DNA of 64,000 bases from a virus: IMG/VR virus record IMGVR_UViG_3300001472_000003, positions 77,475 to 141,474 of that record, one strand, 5' to 3'. Numbering within the stretch: position 1 is the first letter of the stretch; each line of letters begins with the position of its first letter. The notes below the pieces were generated by a model. It was not told where the DNA came from and did not search any database. It saw only the letters and a list, made by a program, of their open reading frames with translations. Positions 1 through 6,780 of this stretch are shown one piece after another. The translations under genes were made by a program, and so were the position numbers.

Positions 1-402
1 AGAAATCATAACATAGTCTATCCAATCTGCACTTATGGCATGATGGAAGCCATAAATTAAATCATCAAGATCACCTACCATACATTGAGGTGCATACATA
101 ATTTTAAATCCCATTCCTTTAAAAACCTTACCTAATTTCATAGATGCTTCTATTGTTTCCATTGTGTCATATGAAGGGTAGTTAGGCAATATTATACAAT
201 TGGCTTTTAATTTATTACATAACGTAATTAAATTGCCAAAGTCATCTACACCTTCAGAATTTAAAATAATCTCATAATTATTTTTATCAATAAAATAATT
301 TAAATATTTTTCATTTGATAAATGATTGGCATACACCATTTGTATTTTATTTTCATCAATAATAGGTAAAAGGTGTAATGGGGCTGTATGTATGAATTTC
401 AT
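1..402 (-). CDS. DpdA-like (TGT-fold) paralog, partial, cut by window edge
   Basis: Open reading frame from an ATG at 402, one base after the stop of the amidotransferase gene, running in frame off the left edge (134 residues visible). I recognise it only by comparing it with the DpdA gene at 2010-2813. ILNSEGVDDFG (residues 46-56) falls where DpdA has ILDNSCFELG, CIILPNYPSYD (69-79) where DpdA has IFVLPDVLGD, and YAPQCMVGDLDDL (103-115) where DpdA has AVIQGNTPDEF, with similar spacing. If the alignment holds, both acidic residues of DpdA (Asp59, Asp90) are Asn here, while the Gln is kept. That suggests a non-catalytic partner or a changed substrate, as in heterodimeric eukaryotic TGT. It is the last visible gene of the early operon. 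The function is inference; the C-terminal region that would carry the nucleophile is outside the window. Confidence 0.45.
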   Translation of the reverse strand, partial: MKFIHTAPLHLLPIIDENKIQMVYANHLSNEKYLNYFIDKNNYEIILNSEGVDDFGNLITLCNKLKANCIILPNYPSYDTMETIEASMKLGKVFKGMGFKIMYAPQCMVGDLDDLIYGFHHAISADWIDYVMIS

Positions 403-403
403 T

Positions 404-1030
404 TTACTCACCAAAATAATATGGATTCTCAACTGTATTAAAATCAGAATCTTCTTTGTTAATTACGTTTTTATTTTCTATATCTAATTTAAAAATACGA
501 TTAGCATCAATAGAATAACAATTTTTAAACATAGTAGAGGATATATTCATATCGCCATCAATAAATAATGGACTTATTTCATTTCTAAATATATTGATAT
601 TATGTTTATAATACCATACACAACTAAAAGATCCATCGATATTATTAGGTGTTTTTAATTCAATTAATTGCTTTAATAATAATTTAGTATCCCATGAATA
701 ATCAACATTATATAATGATTGTAATCTTTTAATTTCATATTCTTTTATTATACCATTATGCCATAACAATTGTCCTCCTATATCAGCAGGATGAATATTA
801 TCATTATAATTGTCAGCTGTAGGTGCTTGTTGATGTACAATACAATAATGATTATCTGGTATTGTTATGCAATCATAGGGTAATGGGCCTAATCCTGTCT
901 TAACCTCTCTTAGTAATGATGATGTATTATTAATATAAGTTATACTATGAGAGTAAGTACCTCTATATTCATTTAATTTAGCCAATTCAATTATTTTATC
1001 TGAGGAATATGATCCTACAATACTACACAT
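404..1030 (-). CDS. Class II glutamine amidotransferase (stand-alone Gat partner of QueC)
   Basis: 208 residues starting Met-Cys, with Cys2 as the expected N-terminal nucleophile of Ntn-type glutamine amidotransferases. Further family marks are an RGTYSHS stretch near residue 23, LWHNGII (glutamine-site Asn-Gly), GSFSCVW and RNEISPLF (the usual R-(D/N)-x-x-P-L element). It hydrolyses glutamine to release ammonia. The start has a GGGAGA ribosome site, and the gene overlaps the end of queC by 8 bp. Known context: in Crenarchaeota and in phage 9g a Gat domain is tied to QueC, and the product is archaeosine (G+). Here the Gat is a separate small protein with no synthetase domain, so ammonia transfer to a QueC/preQ0-linked step is the natural inference. 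A generic asparagine-synthase fragment is the alternative, but the neighbours argue against it. Confidence 0.8.
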   Translation of the reverse strand: MCSIVGSYSSDKIIELAKLNEYRGTYSHSITYINNTSSLLREVKTGLGPLPYDCITIPDNHYCIVHQQAPTADNYNDNIHPADIGGQLLWHNGIIKEYEIKRLQSLYNVDYSWDTKLLLKQLIELKTPNNIDGSFSCVWYYKHNINIFRNEISPLFIDGDMNISSTMFKNCYSIDANRIFKLDIENKNVINKEDSDFNTVENPYYFGE

Positions 1031-1778
1031 TAATCATTTTCTCCCATGGTATATGTATTTGATATGGTATTGGGTCCTTCATACCTGCTTTTGCAAAACC
1101 AGCTATTCTTTCAGCACATGAAGGACATACACTACATGATGACCCGAATTCATTCGGATTATAACATGTAAGTGTAGATTCAAGTAAATATGTACTATTC
1201 ATTTCTTTACATATTTCTATTTCTTGTGCTTTAGATAAAAGGCTAAACGGTGCCATTATTTCTACTTTATGTGTTCTATTTTGAATAGCTACAGCATTCA
1301 ATGAGTCAACAAATTTTTGTGATGTATCCCAATATCCATATTCATCATGTACTTGAAGGCCAGTAAAAAGGTATGAAGCATTAGAAGCTTCTGCTTGTGC
1401 CATAGTAAGACTTAGTAATATTAAATTACGAAATGGCACATAAGTCTTTGGTTGTGGATCTCCTAACACATCTTTAATAGTCGGCATTGCTACATTGCTA
1501 CCTGATATATTAGCTGATATAGGTTCAGCAATTTCTCCTAGTATACTGAGATCTAGAATCTTATGTCCTATGCCTAGTAACTCACAAAGTTTAGAAGCTT
1601 TAGTAAGTTCTATACTTTGTTTTTGTCCATAATTATATGATAATGCATATACATTTTCTTTACCATATCTTTCAACAAGCATCATAGTCATAATAGAAGA
1701 ATCTAATCCGCCTGATAATACAGCCAATACATTTTTATTTGTATCCGGCAACTTACTGAGTGCTTCTTTTAAATTCAT
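1023..1778 (-). CDS. queC: QueC, 7-cyano-7-deazaguanine (preQ0) synthase
   Basis: 251 residues, normal QueC length. The PP-loop ATP-pyrophosphatase motif SGGLDSS is at residues 22-28 and a C-terminal zinc site is formed by Cys205, Cys215, Cys218 and Cys221. The family converts 7-carboxy-7-deazaguanine to preQ0 with ATP and ammonia. The ATG at 1778 has an AAGGAA site eight bases upstream and overlaps the end of the DUF3310 gene by 4 bp. With folE, queD and queE at 6095-8131 it completes the route from GTP to preQ0. The gene lies between dpdA and the amidotransferase, so the product is most likely destined for DNA and not for tRNA. Confidence 0.95.
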   Translation of the reverse strand: MNLKEALSKLPDTNKNVLAVLSGGLDSSIMTMMLVERYGKENVYALSYNYGQKQSIELTKASKLCELLGIGHKILDLSILGEIAEPISANISGSNVAMPTIKDVLGDPQPKTYVPFRNLILLSLTMAQAEASNASYLFTGLQVHDEYGYWDTSQKFVDSLNAVAIQNRTHKVEIMAPFSLLSKAQEIEICKEMNSTYLLESTLTCYNPNEFGSSCSVCPSCAERIAGFAKAGMKDPIPYQIHIPWEKMINV

Positions 1779-2020
1779 TTTGATTCCTTAAGCTTAATTA
1801 ATCTTTCTTTTTCTCTTTGACAATACCATGCTGCTTTGTCTAGATCTTCTATTTCTTTATCAATTAAATCATATCCAATTTCTTCTTTACGTCCAGATCT
1901 TAACAAATACTTAATTGCATTACCTTTAGAAAAATTTAAATTAAAATACTCAATAATATCTATTACCTCATATCCAGCAATAGACTTATAATGATTAGGA
2001 TTAATTTTGTTATCTACCAT
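1775..2020 (-). CDS. DUF3310 small protein
   Basis: 81 residues from MVDNKINPNHYK. The N-terminal NPNHYK, then a helix with EVIDIIEYF, NAIKYLLRSGRK and a final DLDKAAWYCQRE, are the hallmarks of DUF3310, a small phage family often annotated as nucleotide-kinase-like but without a proven activity. An upstream extension to 2044 is possible, but the ATG at 2020 is preceded by a clear AAGGAG site, so I prefer it. That ribosome site lies within the last codons of dpdA, so the two genes overlap by 11 bp. Its place inside the modification operon may be incidental, because the family is common in phage early regions. Confidence 0.8.
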   Translation of the reverse strand: MVDNKINPNHYKSIAGYEVIDIIEYFNLNFSKGNAIKYLLRSGRKEEIGYDLIDKEIEDLDKAAWYCQREKERLIKLKESK

Positions 2021-2813
2021 TTTTAACAAGCTCCTTAAATACATCTACATTATACATTATACTATCAATATTGATTTTAGTCAACGGCAAATCAGCAAAA
2101 TTATCAAATTTAATTTTAGGTTTTTCAAATACTCCTGCTGATGTATATCTATTACCCTCAATGGCTGCAGCTATAGGATTAGATGTATCAACAGAATATA
2201 TCCAATTGTACTTATGATAAAATTTAAATTCTAATGCAGCCCATGTTCCTAGAAGGTGATGTAATGTATCTTTATTAATATGTCTCTCTAATTTATCTAT
2301 AAGTTTTACTCTTTCTAGTGCATGTTCTACAGGTGTTAAATTATTTTCAAATGCCCAATTAAAGCAAAATGGAATACCTATCATAGGCAAATGAGGAAAT
2401 TCATTATCATATGCTTTATAACATTCTATAAATTCATCAGGCGTATTTCCTTGAATAACAGCCATAGCTTTTGATTCAAGATGCGGATACATCTCCAGAA
2501 ATTCTCTTGTTCTTTTTAAAGTGGTTTGCATATCTCCAAGCACATCAGGCAATACAAATATCTGAGGATTAATTATATTTACATATTTTACAATAAGATC
2601 ATTTGATAATGCTTTACCTAATTCAAAACAAGAGTTGTCTAATATTGTAAATTGTTTATTCAATACATATTGATCTACAATATCTCTATATCTTTCATCA
2701 TTTATATAACGATGTAATAATATAAAGTTGTAATCATTTATTTTATAGTCACCTACTAACTCAGCTTCGGCTAGTGAGTGTGGTATCTCGTGGGATATTA
2801 TTGGTGTATTCAT
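2010..2813 (-). CDS. dpdA: DpdA, 7-deazaguanine DNA transglycosylase (TGT paralog)
   Basis: 267 residues. DpdA is the DNA-acting relative of tRNA-guanine transglycosylase and exchanges guanine for a 7-deazaguanine base. TGT-like elements occur in order: LDNSCFE at 58-64 (position of the TGT DSGGFQ base-binding motif), VLPDVLGD at 87-94 (position of the FDE motif), VIQG at 119-122 (VQG), LLGTW at 187-191 (MGVG-like) and SVDTSNP at 207-213, whose Asp209 is the likely nucleophile. It is shorter than tRNA TGT and has no C-terminal zinc-binding cysteine cluster, as expected for DpdA. An ATG at 2813 is preferred over a GTG at 2819. Its first 53 bases lie inside the 3' end of denV. Neighbouring queC and Gat genes support the DNA-modification role. 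Confidence 0.85.
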   Translation of the reverse strand: MNTPIISHEIPHSLAEAELVGDYKINDYNFILLHRYINDERYRDIVDQYVLNKQFTILDNSCFELGKALSNDLIVKYVNIINPQIFVLPDVLGDMQTTLKRTREFLEMYPHLESKAMAVIQGNTPDEFIECYKAYDNEFPHLPMIGIPFCFNWAFENNLTPVEHALERVKLIDKLERHINKDTLHHLLGTWAALEFKFYHKYNWIYSVDTSNPIAAAIEGNRYTSAGVFEKPKIKFDNFADLPLTKINIDSIMYNVDVFKELVKNGR

Positions 2814-3261
2814 AATCACTTATTCCATAATGTTTAATATTTTTAAAAAATACTTCTTTATCTTTATATAGCTGAGGTTTTTGAATTATACGCTCCGCTA
2901 TTCTATCAATAGCTATTTTATAGTCTCTGGGTGTTGGTATATATTCACACCAAAGTTCCTTTGTATATGCGCAGTATATGCGGTTTAAATGATGTTTAAA
3001 CCGCTCTACGTTAGTATTTATATCTCTTGAAATCATATTTTCATATAACAATTTATACCTATCATATACATATTTTCCTTTATTATAAAAGAATTTACAA
3101 TGACCACCATTCAATGTATATCTATCAGGTATATCATCCATCGCCACATTATTATCAATTCTGCGTTGAATAAGATGTAAAAACTGTGTCAGCTCTTTAT
3201 ACTCCGCTACTAAATGTACTCTAGTTAGATGTCCAGGTTCTATTAAATTTAACCTAGTCAT
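2761..3261 (-). CDS. denV: DenV-like pyrimidine-dimer DNA glycosylase/AP lyase
   Basis: 166 residues beginning MTRLNL. T4 endonuclease V begins MTRINL, and the catalytic Thr2 (alpha-amino nucleophile), Arg3, His16 and Glu23 (AEYKEL) are at identical positions. GGHCKFFYNKGK matches the T4 GAGHVTFFYDK segment, and DYKIAIDRIAERIIQKP matches the later helix. The enzyme cuts cyclobutane pyrimidine dimers, useful for a phage of sunlit water. T4 DenV has 138 residues. Here about 22 extra C-terminal residues follow the last recognisable helix, and most of that tail is coded over the start of dpdA. The start codon overlaps the stop of the upstream gene (ATGA), so translation is probably coupled. Confidence 0.9.
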   Translation of the reverse strand: MTRLNLIEPGHLTRVHLVAEYKELTQFLHLIQRRIDNNVAMDDIPDRYTLNGGHCKFFYNKGKYVYDRYKLLYENMISRDINTNVERFKHHLNRIYCAYTKELWCEYIPTPRDYKIAIDRIAERIIQKPQLYKDKEVFFKNIKHYGISDYEYTNNIPRDTTLTSRS

Positions 3262-3665
3262 TTTATTTTTAAAGCTTGTCTTAATTTATCCATAAAATCT
3301 ATATGTGCTTTAGGTGTTGTCTTATATTGAAATCCATATTTTCTTTTAGAAAGATCTTTATAAACCTTCATTAAATCGTCATGATTAACTTTTGTTAAAT
3401 CATTATCAACATCTTGTGTTGCGCCATATTTATTTTTATTCATTTCAATACCAGTTACTGCATCAACAAATTTTTGTCTTTTATCATCTTTATATGCAAC
3501 TCCAGTCATTTTTAACCAATTATGTACTCTACCATAATTATGAATATTTTTATTCTTATTTAAATAATTTATTACATATTTAATTTTAGCATCAATGTCC
3601 TTTATTGACCTTACATGTGTTCTTACGATTTGCCATCTTATATTAAATTTATTTGCAGTAGCCAT
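3258..3665 (-). CDS. Conserved-type hypothetical protein, WQIVR family
   Basis: 135 residues, basic, mostly helical, no recognised domain. It starts with a good AGGAGA ribosome site and ends in a 4-bp ATGA overlap with denV. Its N-terminus (RWQIVRTHVRS followed by an Asn-rich helix and a V-N-W-L/V-V-T-G-type stretch) resembles that of the 112-residue protein at 4850-5188 (EWQIVRKSL). The two may be distant paralogs within one early operon. Function unknown. Small basic early proteins of T4-like phages often act on the host, but nothing in the sequence shows that here. Confidence 0.7.
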   Translation of the reverse strand: MATANKFNIRWQIVRTHVRSIKDIDAKIKYVINYLNKNKNIHNYGRVHNWLKMTGVAYKDDKRQKFVDAVTGIEMNKNKYGATQDVDNDLTKVNHDDLMKVYKDLSKRKYGFQYKTTPKAHIDFMDKLRQALKIK

Positions 3666-3674
3666 TTAATTCTC

Positions 3675-4199
3675 CTACCATACACTTAAATTAGTTTTTG
3701 CAAATGATGGCAAATTATTAATTTTTAGTATATCACCATATGTATCAGAAATCAACATATTTTTATTTTCGGTTATCCAATTTTGCATCATTTTTTTATT
3801 ATACATAACATACAAATCACCTTTAGGACCTACATGAAAAATGTGTGTGTTTATTTTTCTTAAATCCCAAAAATTATCTTTTATAGTAATGTACCAATAC
3901 TTTTGATATTTATTATAATAAAGACCAGAACGGCCACCTTTTACATCGACAGTCCATGTGCGCTTACCCATTATAGTTAAATCAATACCAATTAATTGTT
4001 GTACAACATCTTCTGAGTGATCTATAATTTTATTAACACCGTCAACATTTTTATATATTAATTTAATCGCAGCTTCTTCACCACGAGTACCCACAGAGCC
4101 ATAAGTTCCATGCTTATCAGTAATACTTTGTTTAAATGTTGGCCATAATTTTTTCACTAGTGTAGCATCATATGCTACTTTATATATACTTAAATCCAT
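3675..4199 (-). CDS. PD-(D/E)XK nuclease-like protein
   Basis: 174 residues from the ATG at 4199; a GTG three codons earlier is a weaker option. A helix with GTRGEEAAIKLIY (Glu41/Glu42) is followed by IGIDLTI (Asp73) and TWTVDVKGG (Asp85, Lys87). The order E...D...D-x-K on two adjacent strands is the PD-(D/E)XK nuclease signature, and the sequence ends in a small helical/beta C-terminus. I cannot name the subfamily. It could be a Holliday-junction or very-short-patch-like nuclease, or an endonuclease against host DNA. It is in the same operon as dpdA, denV and queC, so one possibility is that it discriminates against unmodified DNA; this is speculation. ATG follows the upstream stop by one base. 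Confidence 0.6.
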   Translation of the reverse strand: MDLSIYKVAYDATLVKKLWPTFKQSITDKHGTYGSVGTRGEEAAIKLIYKNVDGVNKIIDHSEDVVQQLIGIDLTIMGKRTWTVDVKGGRSGLYYNKYQKYWYITIKDNFWDLRKINTHIFHVGPKGDLYVMYNKKMMQNWITENKNMLISDTYGDILKINNLPSFAKTNLSVW

Positions 4200-4200
4200 A

Positions 4201-4650
4201 CTATTCACTTATATTATTATCAATTAACCACTTTACGTTTGAATCCCAATCGTCTTTAAACTTATTATATTTCTCTAGCTCTATAAGTCTTTTCTTTTGT
4301 CTATAATTGTGTGATCCTGGTTTGGATTTCATACTCCAAAACGATTTACGATCTGGTCTTGGAAGATTAGCATCAGGATCTAACTTGCGTCCATATAATT
4401 TTGCTATAGTCTCCGGTGAGTGAAATCTTCCTTCTATAGACCAAGGTTCATGTTTAGGATCTTTCTTTACTCTAATATCATGATTCATTACAAATTTTGT
4501 ATCACCATTATCAGATTGCAATCCTATACTATATCTATTAATTCCTTTTCTAGATGTTGTTGTCACTGTCCATAATTTGCCCGTAGGATCTTTTAATTTT
4601 ATATCTTTTAAAACTTGTCCTGCATCATTCTTCAAAGGAACATAAACCAT
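4201..4650 (-). CDS. Hypothetical protein, 149 aa
   Basis: 149 residues, basic, not recognised. The N-terminal half reads like a small beta-barrel (KDPTGKLWTVTTTSRKGINRY, then SIGLQSDNGDTKFVM). The C-terminal half is rich in Lys/Arg/Pro and ends in a helix with Trp residues (FKDDWDSNVKWLID). Its start codon shares a base with the stop of the 66-residue gene upstream, so it belongs to the same tightly packed early operon. The sequence does not indicate a function. Confidence 0.65.
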   Translation of the reverse strand: MVYVPLKNDAGQVLKDIKLKDPTGKLWTVTTTSRKGINRYSIGLQSDNGDTKFVMNHDIRVKKDPKHEPWSIEGRFHSPETIAKLYGRKLDPDANLPRPDRKSFWSMKSKPGSHNYRQKKRLIELEKYNKFKDDWDSNVKWLIDNNISE

Positions 4651-4850
4651 TATTTACCTGCTTTTCTTCTTCCTGCTGCTGCTTTAGCATCAAATTTAGC
4701 TTTACCCATTCTCTTACGACCTGCTGCAGCTGCTATAGCGCCAGCATCCTTATAACTTACACCTGAGCTTTTAGCTATCTTTTTTACAAAGACAGATTTA
4801 CCAGATGCATCCTTAGGACCTTCATCTATATACTCTTTATACGATTTCAT
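4650..4850 (-). CDS. Small basic Lys/Ala-rich protein
   Basis: 66 residues with a net positive charge. After an acidic start it has an Ala-rich core (AGAIAAAAGRKRMGKAKF) and ends AAAGRRKAGK. Similar short proteins with an AAAGRKRxGKAKF core are common in marine T4-like phages, and I recall no demonstrated role. Charge and composition would suit nucleic-acid binding, but this is inference. The gene abuts both neighbours (one-base overlaps), so expression is coupled. Confidence 0.65.
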   Translation of the reverse strand: MKSYKEYIDEGPKDASGKSVFVKKIAKSSGVSYKDAGAIAAAAGRKRMGKAKFDAKAAAGRRKAGK

Positions 4851-5188
4851 TAGATACTCCCTATTTTATATCTTGGATCATTGTAATCAATATCCTCATC
4901 TAACATTTTTCTCCAAACAATACGAACATCCTTCCTTAAAGAATCCGTCTCTGCTTGACCTTTAGTATGACCAACTCTATGCACAGACCCAGTTAATACA
5001 TTTACTAGTCTTCTAATAGCTATTGGACTATCTTTATATTTATTAAAATATTTTCTTAATGTATTAACATTCTCTATATGGTTATTTTTCCAATTACCAA
5101 TAAGCGATTTTCTGACTATCTGCCATTCTGGATCATCGACAACTTTTTTAATATTCATAGCCTTAATAATTTTTGCATCTTCAATCAT
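4850..5188 (-). CDS. Hypothetical protein, WQIVR family, 112 aa
   Basis: 112 residues, helical and basic. EWQIVRKSLIGNW is near residue 21, followed by an Asn-rich helix and IRRLVNVLTGSV. This layout is similar to the 135-residue protein at 3258-3665, which suggests duplication and divergence. No enzymatic motif is visible. It lies in the early operon with 1-bp spacing to its downstream neighbour and 9 bp to its upstream neighbour. Confidence 0.65.
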   Translation of the reverse strand: MIEDAKIIKAMNIKKVVDDPEWQIVRKSLIGNWKNNHIENVNTLRKYFNKYKDSPIAIRRLVNVLTGSVHRVGHTKGQAETDSLRKDVRIVWRKMLDEDIDYNDPRYKIGSI

Positions 5189-5197
5189 AATAACCCC

Positions 5198-5428
5198 TTA
5201 TATATATCTATCAGCTAGTTCCAACATTTCTTCGTTTACTGCTTCATGCATAGCCATAGGATTATTATTCATTAATTCTGAGAGCTGATCATCATTTAAA
5301 GCTTTATTATTAAATTTAAAACGAGCCGCACTGATATAGGCATCACAAAAATCTGGATAATCTTTCATATCAATATTTTCTATTTCAACATTATCAACTT
5401 CTATTCCATTTAATTCAAATTTATACAT
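5198..5428 (-). CDS. Small acidic hypothetical protein
   Basis: About 76 residues from MYKFELNG, acidic, with clustered Asp/Glu and a C-terminal helix (MHEAVNEEMLELADRY). An upstream ATG at 5440 is in frame, but the GAGG ribosome-site-like sequence lies between the two, so the inner ATG at 5428 is favoured. No domain recognised. It is the second gene after the early-type promoter at 6033-6061. Confidence 0.55.
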   Translation of the reverse strand: MYKFELNGIEVDNVEIENIDMKDYPDFCDAYISAARFKFNNKALNDDQLSELMNNNPMAMHEAVNEEMLELADRYI

Positions 5429-5482
5429 CATATACCTCATTAATTAATTTATTATAATAATATTATATTACAGATTACTATA

Positions 5483-6001
5483 TTAAGCAACCTGTAATTG
5501 CATTACATTATCAAATTCTTTTATATAAGAAGAAGGTAGATTAAAATGATATGTAGCGTAACTACCACCATATGGAAGATTGTGGTCATCAAATTCTTCG
5601 ACCATCCATCTTAATGCTGTCTCTCGATCGCCAGCACCTGCAGATATAATGTTTTGAACATTGCGCTCAAAGTCATCAACATTGCGTTGAGTCTGTTTAG
5701 TCTCTTCTTCGAATTGTTGTTGAGCTAGAGAACTAAACTCTTTTATTTCTTTAGCTATATCCGCAGCTGGCATATCCCAGATACCCATACCACGAGCAAA
5801 GCTTTTGCTGTATACATGAGCTACAGTCTCATACAACATATTTCTATCATCATCTAATTTAAGATCTTCAGCGGTGTATATACCTTTATCGGCCCAATAA
5901 GAAAGATCTTCTGAATACATTCCTGTCCAACGACTTGGACCCGCATTAACCCATTCTTGCTTTTTCTTATTTTCGCTTTTGATATAATCTAATAATGTCA
6001 T
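5483..6001 (-). CDS. Hypothetical protein, first gene of early operon
   Basis: 172 residues, soluble, helix-rich and acidic. It contains WVNAGPSRWTGMYSEDLSYW, a central coiled-coil-like segment (about residues 90-115) and a C-terminal LPYGGSYATYHF stretch. I believe relatives occur in marine T4-like phages but know no function. It is the first gene after a near-consensus sigma70-type promoter (TTGACA, 17 bp, TATTAT), so it is probably transcribed immediately after infection. The strong position suggests a host-takeover role; that is inference. Confidence 0.65.
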   Translation of the reverse strand: MTLLDYIKSENKKKQEWVNAGPSRWTGMYSEDLSYWADKGIYTAEDLKLDDDRNMLYETVAHVYSKSFARGMGIWDMPAADIAKEIKEFSSLAQQQFEEETKQTQRNVDDFERNVQNIISAGAGDRETALRWMVEEFDDHNLPYGGSYATYHFNLPSSYIKEFDNVMQLQVA

Positions 6002-6032
6002 AATGTATTTCCCTTTATCTTTATTATAATTA

Positions 6033-6061
6033 ATAATACTATATTAAAAGATAAATGTCAA
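6033..6061 (-). promoter_or_regulatory. Sigma70-type early promoter for the 6001-1 operon
   Basis: On the minus strand TTGACA (6061-6056) and TATTAT (6038-6033) are separated by exactly 17 bp, about 30 bp before the ATG at 6001. It sits in the only sizeable gap of this region (6002-6094), which also holds A/T tracts. The -35 flank, TGACATTTATC, is nearly repeated at the uvsY promoter (TGACATTTACC), which supports a shared early-promoter class. Confidence 0.7.
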
Positions 6062-6094
6062 CACTTTTTTTATGAAAAAAACACTTTTTTTTAT

Positions 6095-6760
6095 TTAATT
6101 GATAATATTTGTAACTTCTTTGCGAAGACCGCTACTAGGTTCACCAAATGCACCTAAACAACAAGCAGTTACTGTTGTGCTATTTGTATCTTTAATACCT
6201 CTTTGTGAAACACATGTATGTCCTGCATCAACAACAACCATTACATCCTGTGACTCTGTAATAAAGGCTATAGCTTGTGCTATCTGTTGTGTCAATCTTT
6301 CTTGTACTTGTGGTCTTTGAGCAAAGTATTGTGTGATACGATTAAGTTTAGATAAACCTAATACTTTTTTCTTAGGAATATAAGCTATATGTGCTTTACC
6401 TATTATAGGTCTAAGATGATGCTCACAATCAGAATAAAGAGTAATATTTTTTTCTAATACAAATTCTTCTCCAATAGAAAACTTATTTTCAACCGTAGTA
6501 CATTTAGGAAATGTATCATTTCTTAATCCACTGAAGATTTCGTCAACATACATTTTAGCTACTCTTAATGGTGTCTCTTCTAATGAATCATCAGAAAGAT
6601 CAAGCCCAAGTACTTCTAACATTTCTTTTGTTAATTTTGTTATTTTGTTTATTTTTTCTTCTCTATTAGCTGCTACTTTAGATGTAACAGGAGTATTAAT
6701 GCCCATTGAAGTTAAATGATCATTGACAGCAATACCCAATTCTAAATTATTTTTTGACAT
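6095..6760 (-). CDS. folE: FolE, GTP cyclohydrolase I
   Basis: 221 residues, usual length. It converts GTP to 7,8-dihydroneopterin triphosphate, the first step towards tetrahydropterins and 7-deazaguanines. Zinc ligands Cys112 and His115 (CEHH) and Cys183 (HTCVSQRG) are present, as are the LGLSKLNRI and QERLTQQIA segments. It starts at 6760 with an AGAGGA site. It follows queD on the minus strand by 20 bp and, with queE, forms a compact queE-queD-folE transcription unit that feeds queC and dpdA at 1-2813. A folate role is possible, but the neighbours make the preQ0 pathway more likely. Confidence 0.95.
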   Translation of the reverse strand: MSKNNLELGIAVNDHLTSMGINTPVTSKVAANREEKINKITKLTKEMLEVLGLDLSDDSLEETPLRVAKMYVDEIFSGLRNDTFPKCTTVENKFSIGEEFVLEKNITLYSDCEHHLRPIIGKAHIAYIPKKKVLGLSKLNRITQYFAQRPQVQERLTQQIAQAIAFITESQDVMVVVDAGHTCVSQRGIKDTNSTTVTACCLGAFGEPSSGLRKEVTNIIN

Positions 6761-6780
6761 ATATTAATTCCTCTTTTACA

